Positions 36,691 to 52,279 are shown, counted from the first letter of the stretch. The stretch: DNA of 64,000 nt from Sorghum bicolor (GCF_000003195.3 NC_012871.2:14075293-14139292); one strand, 5' to 3'. Notes: generated by a model not told the origin, from the sequence alone. Made by a program: numbers and translations.

Positions 36691-36700
36691 TTATTACAAT

Positions 36701-38195
<1,495 letters not shown>

Positions 38196-38420
38196 GGCCT
38201 TGTTCAGTTCGCAAAAAGTTGTGAAAAACGGCACTGTAGCACTTTCGTTTTTATTTGACAAACATTGTCCAATTATATAGTAACTAGGCTCAAAAGATTC
38301 ATCTCGCGGTTTACAGATGAACTGTGCAAATAGTTTTTGTTTTTATGTATATTTAATGCTCCATACATGTGCCGCAAGATTTGATGTGACGGGGAATCTT
38401 GAAAAATTTTGCGAACTGCC
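38196..38420. mobile_element. Tourist-like MITE just upstream of RPL8, 225 bp
   Basis: Starts GGCCTTGTTCAGTTCGC and ends GCGAACTGCC, flanked by TAA on both sides (38193-38195 and 38421-38423). Same family type as the 12717 copy, in opposite internal orientation. Confidence 0.87.
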
Positions 38421-38563
38421 TAACCCGTTGGCCCCATTCCGCAAAAGCCACCACCTTCATATCCAACGGCCCACCCCGCCCGTCTATATCCGCCTCCAAA
38501 CCCTACCCTTCTTCATTCCTTCCCCTCCGGCGCCGCCACCCCAGACTCTCCGCCGCCGGCAAG
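38421..38563 (+). promoter_or_regulatory. RPL8 core promoter and 5' leader
   Basis: Between the MITE and the ATG lie a site II-type GGCCCA (38468-38473), a TATA-like TCTATATCC (38483-38491), a telo-box AAACCCTA (38498-38505) and a pyrimidine-rich CCCTTCTTCATTCCTTCCCC. Telo-box plus site II is the usual pair in plant ribosomal protein promoters. The pyrimidine run resembles a TOP-like transcription start region. Confidence 0.7.
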
Positions 38564-40577
<2,014 letters not shown>

Positions 40578-40781
40578 ACTCGTTAAATTTTCTATATGCA
40601 GCATTAGATATCTTATAGATTAAAACATGTTTGGATCTTAATTTTGTGTGTCATTCTGATGAGCGATGAACATGGACGTTTCAGTTTTTGTGGCAAGCTA
40701 CTGATGAGATTTTTGTTCTCTTTAATCAAAGTTGTACTTTATGTTCTCTTGTTTTTGTCTAGTTGTTACAAAACTTAAGTA

Positions 40782-40904
40782 CTTCATTCCAAACTGTATT
40801 TTGTTCTGGTTTTCTAGATACATAACTTTTGCTACGCACCTAGATATATGGTAAAAGCTGTGTATCTACAAAAGCCATAATAACTTACAATTTGGAACAT
40901 GGGA
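40782..40904. mobile_element. Worn Stowaway-like MITE downstream of RPL8
   Basis: Hairpin with inner arms CTAGATACATAACTTTTGCTA and TGGTAAAAGCTGTGTATCTA and outer CATTCCAAACTG/CAATTTGGAACATG, flanked by TA. Pattern of grass Stowaway elements. Confidence 0.55.
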
Positions 40905-41023
40905 TATTTCATAATCTGTACACTGATATGCATTTATTTTCTCAGTTTTTCCACTTCTGTGTGCTTTAGTTATTTGTTGTCTGACAGACAATTAATGAGT
41001 ACTTTTCTGGATCACAAATTTAG

Positions 41024-41576
41024 GGCCTTGTTTAGTTCTAAAATTTTTTTCAGATTCTTCATCATATCGAATCTTGCGACACATGTATAGAATATCAAGG
41101 GGGTGTTTAGTTTCTATTTTTTCCCAAAAAATTTTAGATTTTGGTCCATCATTTTGCAAAATGAAACTAAACACCATGTAAATTTTTTGACAAAAAAATA
41201 GTTATTCTCTATTTTGGATTTTGGCCTCAAGAGGCCAAAAAATCCAAAATAAACCTCAAGAGGCTTCATGAGGATAATAAATTCTGCATTTCGGATGGAA
41301 CTAAACATGACTCTGAAAATTTTGGCATTTTGCATTTCATCACTCCAAAGTAGTTGACAATTTGTATTTTGGATTCTATGGAGAACTAAACACCCCCTAA
41401 ATATAAATAAAAAATAACTAATTGCACAGTTTGTTTGTAATTTGCGAGATGAATCTTTTTGTAATTTGCGAGATGAATCTTTTGAACTTAGTTAGTCTAT
41501 AATTAGATAATATGTATTAAATATAAACGAAAGTGTTATATTGTCTATTTTGCAAAAAAAAGAACTAAACAAGGCC
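41024..41576. mobile_element. Tourist-like MITE interrupted by a second MITE
   Basis: Ends GGCCTTGTTTAGTTCT and AGAACTAAACAAGGCC, with TAG on the left and TAA on the right as a probable target duplication. Without the insertion it would be about 250 bp, like the copies at 12.7 and 38.2 kb. A 24-bp segment (GTAATTTGCGAGATGAATCT) is tandemly repeated near 41440-41480. Confidence 0.85.
41099..41397. mobile_element. MITE nested in the 41.0-kb MITE, 299 bp
   Basis: Ends GGGGGTGTTTAGTTTC and GAACTAAACACCCCC. The flanks CAA/TAA fit a TAA target duplication with one change, and removing it restores the AGTATTAAATATA-like interior of the host MITE. Confidence 0.85.
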
Positions 41577-42049
41577 TAAGTCCAGCTAGGTTTGTCATGG
41601 GTTTTTTTTTGGATAATCTGCACGTAAGAACTCGCAGATATTGACAATATATAGGATTTTGCATAATAGATTCCTCATGGGATACACTTCCATAGCATAT
41701 TTTATTTTTTTAATACATTCCACAGATATTTGCAATCAAAATGACATGTTGAAGACTGTATTAATGTCGTAATGGACTTATATTTGTGATCAAAGGAAGT
41801 TGTATATATCCTTCATCTTTTTGGTCTTTCGTTGTTTGTCTGACTATTCAAGGGATGTACTTAGGTCAATCGATCACAAACTTGGACAGTTGGATCAGCT
41901 GGTGATGCAGGAGCTCGCTAACTTTCACTGCATACTATATATATTGTTAGCAGTAGTAAAGGTCAATACTAAGACACTTTTTGATGTCAACAACGATCCA
42001 ATGTATGTACTCGGCTAACAAAGGTGAACCACACATACTAAGCAACTAA
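41577..42049. other. Intergenic; no feature recognised
   Basis: AT-rich, no coding or repeat signature that I can support. Confidence 0.5.
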
Positions 42050-42276
42050 GGCCCTGTTTGCTTAGGCCTGTTAAACTTTATCGTCTATCATATCGAAAGT
42101 TTGAACACATGCATAAAGTATTAAATATAGACTATTTATGAAACTAAAAACACAATTAAAGAATAGTTTTCGAGACGAATCTTTTAAACTTAATTAGTCC
42201 ATAATTGGACACTAATTACCAAACAAAACAAAAATGTTGTGCTCTTAAACTTTAACACCATCAACCAAACACCACC
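42050..42276. mobile_element. Tourist-like MITE, 227 bp
   Basis: Ends GGCCCTGTTTGCTTAGG and CAACCAAACACCACC, flanked by TAA (42047-42049 and 42277-42279). The interior shares CATATCGAAAGTTTGA / GAGACGAATCTTTTAAAC motifs with the 48.2-kb copy. Confidence 0.82.
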
Positions 42277-43610
42277 TAAGCCCAATAGCATCTCTGGGCC
42301 ATCCGAACAAAGTTGCACTCTATTGAGCCAACCCAGCCGAGTGAATCTACATTGACTCAAACAACTAAAGTCGATTGACTCTAAATTCTCACTTTTTTTT
42401 GAACTTCCCAAAATTCTCACTTGGCCAAACTAGCCGAGCGAATCTAACTCTCACTCTACCCATCAAGATGAGTAAATTCAGGCACTCGACCAATAAGCCA
42501 AATGACATTTACTAGGTCGTTATCCCACAACAGCGGTAATGGCCAAATTTAGGTACAAACATATTCTTAGTAAAACTTATGTATAAAAAACGTTCTAGAC
42601 TAGAATAGTCTAAGGGTGATGATTAACAATAATCCATTGACCATATTTTGTTCTAAGGGATAATCCTGTTGTCGGCTATAATTCCTAATCAAACTCAAGT
42701 AGATATAGAAATAACATGTTTCGGGCTTCTGCGCCTTCTCCGTAGATTTAGACTTCAGTGGAATCATGTCTACTTATCACTCCATGTATTCTGCCTTGCA
42801 CATTCACAGCATCTTGTCTTTTGCATGTGGGATAAACTGAGAGACACCACCTTGGCTGTAGAGACAAAATACTTCATTGATGCCTTTCTCATTTTCTTTA
42901 TCCATAGAAAATGTATCTTTGAGCAGATTATTGCTAACAACAATTGTCATGATGATGAATATGCAATAGGATATATTGAATGAAAAATGCATACTACTAT
43001 AATCCCAAGGTGAGTAGTTGCGAGGATATAACCAAGTCCCCTGAGTAATCGGTCCAGAAATAGGATAAGATGCAGAATGCAATTACCTTGTAAGTGATGA
43101 CCTAGTTACTCTTGATGTCTTTGTCAATGGTTTCAAATCTTCATGCTCGACCCTTAAACTCATGTGTAACCCCTTCCTTTTTTTACTTGACCCAGTTACT
43201 CACCTTATTCTTGAATTTGGAATTCCTTCCAGTCTTACTATAAAAATCGGTCTGGTCAGTTTTTATAGCTTTGAAAAACTGCTTTTGTCTTCCCCCCACC
43301 CAGTGTTGAAGCATTCAATGTAACATCAGGGGTTTCTCCAATAGCTTTTGCTCGCTCCCCCCCCCCTAAAATTTAGGCATTTCTTCCCTAATAATTGCAT
43401 TTTGTCTTTAACTAATATAAGGCTTGATTTGGTCGAATTAATATCTTTGGATTTTGCAATTCAATAGCACAAAGTGGACAGGGATTGTTACCAATCTACA
43501 TACCATAATAATCAATCGTCCTTTGTTAATGGCCAAGAGTATTTGCCTACAAAAAAATATTACAATAATTGGTTGCATGAGAATATGAGTTATGCCATTT
43601 TCAATAGGAA
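42277..43610. other. Intergenic; no feature recognised
   Basis: AT-rich DNA with short chance open frames only. Confidence 0.45.
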
Positions 43611-43619
43611 TGCTACTTA

Positions 43620-44470
43620 TTTAACTCGTTAAATAACAGTTATAGCATGAGACAACTTGATCTTCCCATTGTTCAATAGCTCATCGAAGATCCTTCACAC
43701 TTGTATACCAAAGGCATGTATAACCTCATCTTGCTGATTTATGTGCATCGGTTTTAAGGAATCACAAGTATATGGTTTGTCCATAGATGACCACACAAGC
43801 TTAGCAACATAACCATCTTTGCCCTCACTGTTTGAACAATCGGAATCACAAGCAAGCATCATTATGCCAGCATGATTAGGCTTTAGCTTTGGATCTTTGT
43901 TTTTGCCTTTATTGAACTAGCTCTTTGTTGAACTTTATTAATATTGGTGAAATTTCTATCCTTATAACTTCTCTCTAGTATGAGATCGCTACCCACTATG
44001 AACAAATTTAGCATGATCTCTTCTAGAAATATCAATGCTATGATATCGGTTTTTGGTGTCTCTAAACCTTCTGATATAATTGAAACTAGGTTCATCATGT
44101 CTATCACGACATTGTGTAACCGATGTTAAGTGATTCAATCCCAATTCATTATACACACAATAAAAATGACCATGAAACTTTTACTCTAATTGTTCCCAAG
44201 AATGTATAGAGTTTGTGGGTAATGAAGCAAACCATGAGAAAGCTGCTCCGGTCAAGGATAATAATAAAAAATAAACACACTTTAATTTCATCGGTGGAAT
44301 TGATACTCCTAGTTGAGCAAGATATCAGCTAGTATGTTTGCATGTGGTCCTATTATCATCTTCACTAAATTACACAAAATTAGGAAGTACCAACCATATG
44401 GGGGAGCAGCTTAATCGAAGCTGGTAGGATATGGGTTTTGATAAACACGAGATTGCTTCTATCCTATATA
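43620..44470 (-). pseudogene. Decayed Gypsy gag remnant
   Basis: The minus strand reads FSWFASLPTNSIHSWEQLE, KFHGHFYCVYNELGLNHLTS, then NYIRRFRDTKNRYHS, the retrotransposon gag core of a Ty3 family common in plants. Stops interrupt it (for example TAA after WEQLE). A solo LTR follows at 44557, and related decayed DNA continues to about 46.9 kb. Confidence 0.75.
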
Positions 44471-44556
44471 TTTCTTTTATATATATGGTCATATCACACT
44501 TTAAACAAGCCATAGGCTGATCAAAGGCCATCCCACGATTTAGTTTTGATGTATGG

Positions 44557-46066
44557 TGTTGACGGTCCTTAAGTACTAAATTTAGCCATCAAATAAACAA
44601 AGAAAAGGATCCAAATGAAACCAACATCTAGAATTAGGGTTTTATCTGACAGAATTCCACGAGCTTTGGTGTTTATCTATTTCTGCAGGGGGTTATCAGA
44701 AAATATGGAGAGAAGGCCCACATGTCATGTTTACAACGAGATAATTACGTGCCGCGCAATTTTCCTCAATCTAGAAGAGTCCAGAAGCCACGGGAACGAA
44801 CGGGAGATCGGACGGGCTCGGAGGCAGGGCGCCCGCCCTCCCCCCTTGGGCGCTCACCCAGGTCTCGGGGCCAATCCGAACCAAACTCTTGGATCGTGCT
44901 CCACCGACCTAAAGGATCAAGGAAAACCGTGCGATCAATGTCGGTTTGATCTGACGGCCCAAATTCACTTGAAAGGACTATAACCAAGGCCTCTCCACCC
45001 CTGGGGGAGAGAAGAGAAGAGGAGAAATCATTATCAGAGGTAGCCATCGAAGTTAGGGTTTAGACTTCTCTCCCACAGAGAATTAGAATTAGCTACTCCC
45101 TAATCCTTCAAGTTTAGAGGATTGATTAGATAGCAATTAGAGAAGTAGAGCACTACGCTCTGGATTCGGATCTTCGGTAATAAAGATTGGTATTATTCAT
45201 ATCTTTCTCTAATACTTTGTTCTAATTGTATTATGTCTCTATTTATTATGCTCTTAGTTTGCTCTAGTTCTATATTTGATATAGTTATGATTGATAATGA
45301 GTTTATGTATAAGTTTGCAAAGCGCTTAGCTCTTGACTCGAGGAGTTAAGTGGTAGATCACATGTGGGCGTGGTGCTTAGATGTTATTTACCTGCAAATG
45401 TATCCTATTGGCCGGGTCATGTGGTAGTTCGCGATAGTGACAGCTTCGTTGATTCTTATATAGTCCACCCTCCGTTGATAGGACAGACAGAATTTGTATT
45501 GCGGAGTAAGTCTTACGATGTTCTGATTTACTTTAGCAATGTTCCTTATACATGAATGAAGAGTCTTTTATGCTATACATGATCTTGTAGATAACTAGAG
45601 TAGATTGTGACTTAGTAGATAGTAGATAACTTAGAATCCATTCTCTAGCTAATCCGACGTCACCTACATATATGAGGAGTAGTCTATTTTCTAATCGCTG
45701 TGTTATTTGCCCATGAACTTTCAATTCATTATCATTATCTTTATGGTTTACCCCCTGCCAAAGTAAGTGACTGTGTGACGAGTTTCTCATTAGTAATCAT
45801 GTTCTTACAAGTTTATCTCTAGTCTATGCCTTGACAGATTTTATCCTTAGCTTCATTCCCTTTGTCCTCTTAAGCAAAATTATAAATAACGATACCTGGA
45901 ATACTTATCCTGGTGAAATGCTACAATGAGGTGTTTTATCTGTGCGCTTGCGGATAGAATAGATTATTTTCTAGAGAGGCTTTATATTTATAAATACCTT
46001 TGTACACTCTGGCACCATGCTGGGGATGACAACCTAGTATCTAAGTGGTGTTAGCTAGTGTCAACA
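44557..46066 (+). repeat. Solo LTR, 1510 bp, plus orientation
   Basis: TGTTGACGGTCC...GTGTCAACA with flanks TATGG and TATGT (4/5 target duplication). Same family as 27327-28693. No interior sequence is attached, so it arose by LTR-LTR recombination. Confidence 0.82.
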
Positions 46067-47260
46067 TATGTGGTTGTAATAATGTGCCCCTATACCTCGA
46101 GGTGGCATAGGTGGAACACTTTTGTGACGGTATGACGAAGTGGCTCATTAGTTCAGCTAAGAGCAATCAAACTAGGCGGAACACTAACTATTTGTTCTAT
46201 TTTGATTTGTCTGACCTTTGAAATAATTCAACAACACATCACCTTTTTTGAAAGAATAACACATCACGTTGACGGTGTTATTGTGAAGTTGTTGTTAGTG
46301 TATGCAAAGGTGTCTTTCTAGTTTCCATTTATGGTGTAGATCTAGTACTAGTAGTAGCATGATTCACAAAATACTTATCTTCCTCCTCTATTATATTGTG
46401 CATGCTACTCACCATATTTTTATGCAATTGATCAAGAGCATATGTAAATTGATTTACAGTAACCGAAGTTGAACATGAACTCACATACTTACTTTGGCTT
46501 TTGTATCTTTAGAAGAGGATGAACCACACCCTTGACCTTGGTGATCATGCCTTCCCCATTTTCATGACTTCTTCTCTGTTTGTCCATCTCTTCTTGGATC
46601 TTTTTTTTTAATTTCTTCAAAAGGTTTTTTATTTTTGACTGGTAATCTCTCAAAAAATAGCTATGATGTTTTTAGGATCAACCTAGGAAGGGACTGCTAT
46701 ATTTATTTTTTGCTAGACATAGTTGTTGGTTCCTTTTCCAATGAAGTCTCCAAAAAAAGTGTGTGATGCATTCTGATTCCACATCCAATCGAGGTTACAA
46801 TTTGTAGCCAAGCCAAAAAAAAATGGTCTCATCGGTTTTCCAAATTGATCTAGATGGTTAGTGGACTCATCGTGAGACTTTATGCTAAAGAATCAAAGAG
46901 AATCACTTTTAGTCACATAATCACTTCTATCTGAGAATCTGTTTCCATAGAAAATCAGAATCAGACGAAGCTATATAGCTATATATATCGAACAAGGCCT
47001 AGGAGCTCACCAACTCTCACTACAGTACTATCCATTGTTAGGAAATCTGCATACCAGGACACTTTTTTTTCGTGTCAACAAATCAGCTGATCGATTATAT
47101 ATACAACCAAACCGAACGAACCACACATGTACACTCGACCAACCAAACCGAGTAAACTGAGCCGATCGAGTATCATCTTTACCGATAACAATACTCACCA
47201 CTTGTCCATCTGAACCAAGCTATCACATACACTTAACCAGTCGAGCCTAAAGAACTCTAA
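46067..47260. other. Decayed retroelement DNA and intergenic sequence
   Basis: 46067-46900 looks like the continuation of the gag-containing element: the minus strand has a short charged region and a TAACCTCGATTGGATGTGG stretch. 46900-47260 has no recognised feature. Confidence 0.4.
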
Positions 47261-47390
47261 GGACCCGTTCGGTTAAGCGTTTCCGGCCTGGAACGGTACG
47301 GAACAATTCTAGTCCAATACAATTTATTGAATGGTTCCAGACGAAGAACAATTCTAGACCATTTCGGACTGCAAACGAACGGACCCCCCC
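47261..47390. mobile_element. Small MITE, 130 bp
   Basis: Ends GGACCCGTTCGGTT and ACGAACGGACCCCCCC, flanked by TAA (47258-47260, 47391-47393). Inner arms GGAACAATTCTAGTCC and ACAATTCTAGACCATT. Confidence 0.78.
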
Positions 47391-47465
47391 TAAATTGTCA
47401 CTGGACAAATATAATCTAGCCGAGTGAATTTAAACTCTCGCTCTGCCGGCCGGTTAATAAGCCAC

Positions 47466-47466
47466 G

Positions 47467-47494
<28 letters not shown>
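47466..47494. repeat. (TA)n microsatellite
   Basis: Perfect TA repeat, about 14 units. Confidence 0.9.
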
Positions 47495-47498
<4 letters not shown>

Positions 47499-47499
47499 A

Positions 47500-48166
47500 A
47501 ATTTATGTAATCGGGCATGCAGCATGCTGACGCGAGCGAGCAGACGGACACAGCGCATCATACTCACCCGGCCGGTTTCGCGCCCGTGCTTGCCACTGAC
47601 TGAAGAGCACACGATCGTGGTCTCGCCCTCCGTCAACGATCGAGGCCAGGCCATTAGCTAGTTTGCCGGCCGGCTCATTGCTGGTGCAGCATCATCAAGA
47701 TTCACACACACACGCCTCGATCGATCGCTTGCTGCTGGCGAACCTTGATGCTGCTGCACCTGCAGAGAGTCGGCTCCGATCCGAACGCGCGCGACGTACC
47801 GCGGTACCGGCCGCCTCCACGGGACGGCGGCGATCGACCGGGCTCGTGTTGTCGGCCGCTGGGGAAGGAAGAGCCGCGGGGGTATATAGGCGGGGATTCT
47901 TGAGTCGGTTCGCGCCGTCGCGTGTGTACGGAGCGTCAGCGACGTAGGGCGCGCGCGCCGTACTGTAGCGGGATGCATCGGATCGGGACGGTCAAAGGGG
48001 CAAGGGCCGTCCCGTGCGTGCCATGCAGCCGACCGGACGGGGTGTGGTGCTCCTGGCGCCCCACGCGGGGCCCGGCCTGTATGCCGGCCGTGCTTTGCCC
48101 ACAGTGGCAGCAGCCAACCAGCATGGGTCTCCGGATCAAGGAGCCACAGGTAGATGGGACCAAATA
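47500..48166 (-). promoter_or_regulatory. GC-rich promoter-like block with possible first exon
   Basis: On the minus strand there is a TATA box (CCTATATACCCC, near 47890), a leader of about 230 bp, and an ATG at 47654 (MAWPRSLTEGETTIVC) that meets a GTGAGT donor near 47568. This has the shape of a gene's 5' end, but no second exon or known protein follows toward 46 kb. It may be an orphaned or captured promoter. Confidence 0.35.
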
Positions 48167-48403
48167 GGAGTAGTTACGCTCATTGGAGTTAAGTTAAATT
48201 TTAACTCTCGTCACATCAAATGTTTAGACACATATATGTAGTATTAAATATAAAGTATTTACAAAACTAAAAATACAGCTACAGAGTAATTTGCGAGACG
48301 AATCTTTTAAATCTAATTAGCCTATGATTGGATAATAATTGCCAAATAAAACGAAAATGCTACGGTATCTGTTAAACTTTAACACTCTCAATCAAACACC
48401 TCC
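48167..48403. mobile_element. Tourist-like MITE, worn left end
   Basis: The right end TCAATCAAACACCTCC is followed by TAA. The interior GCGAGACGAATCTTTTAAAT matches the 42.1-kb MITE. The left end is degraded. Confidence 0.6.
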
Positions 48404-48406
48404 TAA

Positions 48407-48665
48407 AGTTTAGTCTCCATCCTAGTGCTAAATATTTGGACACATATATGCAATATTGAATATAAATTGAAAAAATAACTAAATATACAAATTGAGACTA
48501 TAATTTGGGAGATGAATTTTTTAAGCGTAATTAGTTCATGATTTGATAATGTGGTGCTACAGTAAATATTTGCTAATGATAGATTAATTAGGCTTAATAA
48601 ATTTATCTCGCGGATTACTGATAAAATTTGTAATTTATTTTTTTATTAGCATCCAAACACCCCCG
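48407..48665. mobile_element. Second MITE adjoining the 48.2-kb copy
   Basis: Contains GTGCTAAATATTTGGACACA on the left and TTTATTAGCATCCAAACACCCC on the right, the arms of a grass MITE, plus a TTAATTAGGCTTAATAAATT palindromic centre. It begins right after the TAA of the previous copy. Confidence 0.55.
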
Positions 48666-49160
48666 GTTTATAGAACTCTTCTCCATGAACGACAAGCCAT
48701 GCATTAATTTTTGTCCTCTTCTCGAAATAAATCAAGAGTTAGTAAAACTTTTTTCCCTTCACCGACGATGAACCAAAGGTTAGAGACTGTGTAAATAAGG
48801 AACATAAGCTTCTTCGTTCATGTATAGTCTCTCTCATTACGCTCTCTATGCATTTAAATTCCTATTTTGCGTACCATGGCCAACTTTTTAGGGCAAGAGG
48901 TTCTAGGTTTCAACTAGATTTCTAGTCTGCTAGACTACTATATGGAAGTTGAAGGAAAGCTAACCCACCAATGTTATGTTGTGGATGACGACTCAAGCAG
49001 TGAGACAGTGTGGTGGCACTGGTTAGGTTATTGGTGTGGTTTGGAAAGATTGGACTACCAGTATAGCAACATAAGATGGTAGCAATAGTGCTGGTAGGGT
49101 AGGCGGTGATGGCATAAGGAGACGTAGAAGGCTTCTGAGGAGGTGGATTGGGGGGGGGGG

Positions 49161-49206
<46 letters not shown>

Positions 49207-49471
49207 TGATATTATACACACACTTTGTTGTTTGTGAATGCGTGCCTCCAAGAGCCAGAAGGTTGATGAAATTACCAAAGTAAGTCGTCTCGTTTTTGAC
49301 ATTGATAACTTGCCCCCTATTCAAATAATAATTAGCCCAAAATATAAGTAGTAGTGGTGAGTCATGGATTTAGAACTTAGGGTTACAAAACAAGAAACGT
49401 CAACTTATTTTATTCTTGGCAACAGTACTGGTTTACCACAACTTAATGCTCCTCAAATGGTTGCTCAACTA
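48666..49471. other. Intergenic; GA microsatellite
   Basis: No gene supported. A G-run followed by a pure (GA)n tract at 49151-49204 is the only clear feature. Confidence 0.5.
49151..49204. repeat. G-run plus (GA)n microsatellite
   Basis: About 14 G followed by some 20 GA units. Confidence 0.93.
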
Positions 49472-49619
49472 CTCCCTTCCTTGTTCCAAATTATGAGACG
49501 TTTTAGTTTTTTTAAATATATTATTTTATTATGTATTTAGACATAATATATATCTAAGTGTATAATAAAACCAACTATTTAGAAAGGATAAAAGGTCTTA
49601 TAATTTGGAATGAAGGGAG
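49472..49619. mobile_element. Stowaway MITE, 148 bp
   Basis: Ends CTCCCTTCCTTGTTCC and GGAATGAAGGGAG, flanked by TA on each side (49470-49471, 49620-49621). The arms CAAATTATGAGACGTTTTAG and GGTCTTATAATTTGG pair. Confidence 0.88.
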
Positions 49620-49884
49620 TAGAAATTAACCTCAAATTATCTTATTCATGACAGCGGTACCTTCATCATGGTTTGCCACAACTTGGTGGCGCAAGTTGTT
49701 CTTAGCCATTCAAAGTTTCAAAGATGTTGTGGCCTGTGGACAAGCAAGGATGGGAAAAGAGACCTCCTCCCTATCTGCCTGAATTTGTCTTTAACTAATA
49801 ATGTTCCCAATACAACGAATGAGGCCGCAGTGGTAAGCATTGTGAGCTGCACCAACGTCCATTTCTAGATTCTATTCTATATAA

Positions 49885-50157
49885 GGCCCTGTACAACGCT
49901 CAACGCTTATTGGCAGTTATTCTGTTTTTCTGCCACCGTGGAGCACAACCTGAACAACTTGGGGCGCTTGTGGAGGGCATCGCCGCTCTACGAAGCAGCG
50001 GCGCTTCGACTGCTGCTTGCGTAATTCCGTGAGAGCTATTCAGTTTATTTTGATACGCTAAGCGCCTGTAGCATGATTTTTGCATTGTAGATTAAGCGGC
50101 AGGTTTCGTTTTTTTCCTTTATGTGGTCCTATAGGAGCCCTGGCGTTGTACGTGCCC
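49885..50157. mobile_element. MITE with TAA duplication, 273 bp, GC-rich centre
   Basis: Left end GGCCCTGTACAACGCTCAACG, right end complement GGGCACGTACAACGCCAGGGC, flanked by TAA (49882-49884, 50158-50160). The interior (GGCATCGCCGCTCTACGAAG) is unlike the other MITEs here. Confidence 0.72.
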
Positions 50158-50666
50158 TAAGGCTGGGGGGATCTTATTTTGGTTCGGGACTCTGCTTTTT
50201 ATACATCTTTGGTTAATAATTTCTAGTCAACTTTCCAAAAAAAAAAATCTAGCCTCTCTTGGAACCCCAAATCCCATTCATCTTCCTTTGCTGAAAAAAC
50301 CAAAGCAAACTCCGGCTAATCATGAATAATGATCATGCAACACTGGGATGCGGGCAATAACCAGAACCAAAGCAGAAAATGTTGTCTATTGTGTCTCCAT
50401 GGGCATGATCTTTAGGATTAGGTCATTAGATTTCCAGCCTACAGCCCAGTATTATTGAAGAAACAAATTTTCCGGATGCTCCAATACTCTAGTGTACTCC
50501 AAGCCTCAAGGTCAAGGGAAGTAACAAGTGCTTTGACCATAGATCCCGGACTTCTCTCTTAATTAAAGTAGTCATCCCTGACTAGAGCGAAGGAACATAT
50601 CCTGAATTCCTAATGCATGCGTCCACAGTAAACACGTACGCAACCCTATCGCTGGCTTCGCTATAA
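50158..50666. other. Intergenic; no feature recognised
   Basis: No coding or repeat signature that I can support. Confidence 0.5.
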
Positions 50667-52276
50667 GGCCTATCTCGATGGGCATTTCATGAGAGTGTCA
50701 TGCATATTAAATAGGGCGCCAACTCAGCAAAAAGAGAATGTTTGCATGAAATGCATAGGAGAGAGAAAGAAATCGTTTCACCATGGTGAAACAAGATAGC
50801 GTTGTTTCCGAGCTCTGGGAAACCGGGTGAAACTCGCATTGAGGGTCATCGTTTCGTTCTCCCAGATCCGGTGCGCGGGCGGAGCCGCTTCGCCATCTTC
50901 CCGCGCTCCACTTCGGCATCTTCCCTCCGACGGCGCAAGCACAGACGCGTTCATCCACACCGGAGGCCAGAGACAGGTGATTGCGGGCCGGAGCATCGAG
51001 GCGGAGCTCGTCCGCCATGCGTCTGCTCGTCCGTCCGCCGTCTGCCATCCGTCGTTCGTTGTCACGCCATCTTGCCTCGTCCGCCATCCCCCATACCGCC
51101 GTGCCCGTGAATCGCCATGGATCCGCCGCCGGCAGCCTCATCTGGGCGACGCGCACACGGCAGAGAAGGGAAGACGCGCCAACACCGCCTTGGACTGAAG
51201 AAGCCCTCCAATCTGGCGTCATCACCCCCACCAGGTTCGTCCACAGCGCCGCCACTGGTTCCTCCGCCGCCGCCGCCGCCGATTTCTTCCTTAGATCCGC
51301 CTGCCATGCCTGCTGCGCCAAGTTCCTCCTCAGCTCTGCCGATGGTCGCCCCTGGTGTGGCTAGTTGGTCCCCTTCGGTGTACTGCAGCGTCGATTTTCC
51401 ATCTTAAAACGACCAGCTCGTCTATATGACCGAGTTGTACTCCGTGATGTTGTGCTAGCTTGCATCATACTTCACAATATGATAGTTGAAGATGAGAAGG
51501 AACATGACATTATTGAAGAAAATCTAGATCTAAATGTGCCTACTAGTTCATCAACCGTTCAAGAACCGGAATTCTCTCCGAATCAGAATGTTCCGTTAGA
51601 GAGAGCTTTAGAAAAAGATACTTCTATTTGAGATCGATCGGCTCATCGCCGACTTAAGAATGATTTGGTGGAACATATTTGGAATAAGTTTGGTGATCGT
51701 GCATATATATCTGGTACTTGTGACTATATTTTACATTATTGATTATCTATTGTAGTTAGTTATCTACCTTAAGAATTTAGCTCCTTCATCTGTGATGTGA
51801 TGTTGACTTGTTTTTTTGTTTCTGCAGGATAAAGGCAAGGCTGAAGGCAATCTGAAAGCAAGACTGAAGGCTATCTGATACTACACTACTGAACCTATGG
51901 GGAGCAGAGAAGAACCAGTGAGAGGCCGTGTGCAAAGCTGAAGGCTATCTAAACTTTTTTTTTATCTATCTTAGTTTACTATCAGTACTATGTAGTTGTT
52001 TCTGGACAATAGTGTGCTGAAGGTTGAATGCTGTTATTCCAATTATCTGAAACAATCGTGTGTTTTCTCTGTGTGTTTGTGTGTGTGAATGGCTATACGA
52101 TTCATTTGGAGCATATGATCCCTTCGTTCAATAGCAATTAAATGCTTTATTTAGTTTTGGAATTGGTGAAATGAAACGCTGCATTGTGAAGGTTAGTTTC
52201 ATTCATTGTTTTATCCCACTCTAGCTGACATGGCTTTTTGGAAACTGTATAGTAAAATTAAGCATTGAGATTGGCC
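50667..52276 (+). mobile_element. PIF/Harbinger internal-deletion derivative, 1610 bp
   Basis: Ends GGCCTATCTCGATGGGC and GCATTGAGATTGGCC, flanked by TAA (50664-50666, 52277-52279). The 5' part matches the ORF1 first exon of the 53.3-kb element (MDPPPA..., RLGLKK). The 3' part matches the end of its transposase and 3' tail. ORF1 exon 2 and most of the transposase are missing. Confidence 0.88.
51117..51692 (+). pseudogene. Fused ORF1 exon 1 / transposase tail remnant
   Basis: ATG 51117 starts a Pro-rich frame like ORF1 of the larger element. Near 51371 it joins sequence coding GVLQRRFSILKRPARLYDRV in another frame. The transposase tail then reads LACIILHNMIVEDEKEHDII to a TGA near 51631 and remains homologous beyond. 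No catalytic residues except the last Glu region could be encoded. Confidence 0.8.
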
Positions 52277-52279
52277 TAA

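Larger units (their letters stand above)
33805..36700 (+). mobile_element. Element D: decayed Gypsy element, right-hand part
   Basis: Continues the LTR interrupted at 14168, to about 33949 (ending CCCCA). A PBS (TGGTATCAAAACC, 33955-33967), degenerate leader, integrase tail and an antisense ORF remnant follow. Most of gag-pol is gone. The order (LTR, PBS, integrase tail, antisense ORF) fits a Tat-type element that suffered large deletions and an insertion near 35.1-35.5 kb. Confidence 0.55.

Noticed and set aside
49380..49700. Similar phrases TTTACCACAACTTAATGC and TTTGCCACAACTTGGTGG on each side of the Stowaway MITE.
   Set aside because: The match is short and imperfect, and may be chance or a worn duplication.
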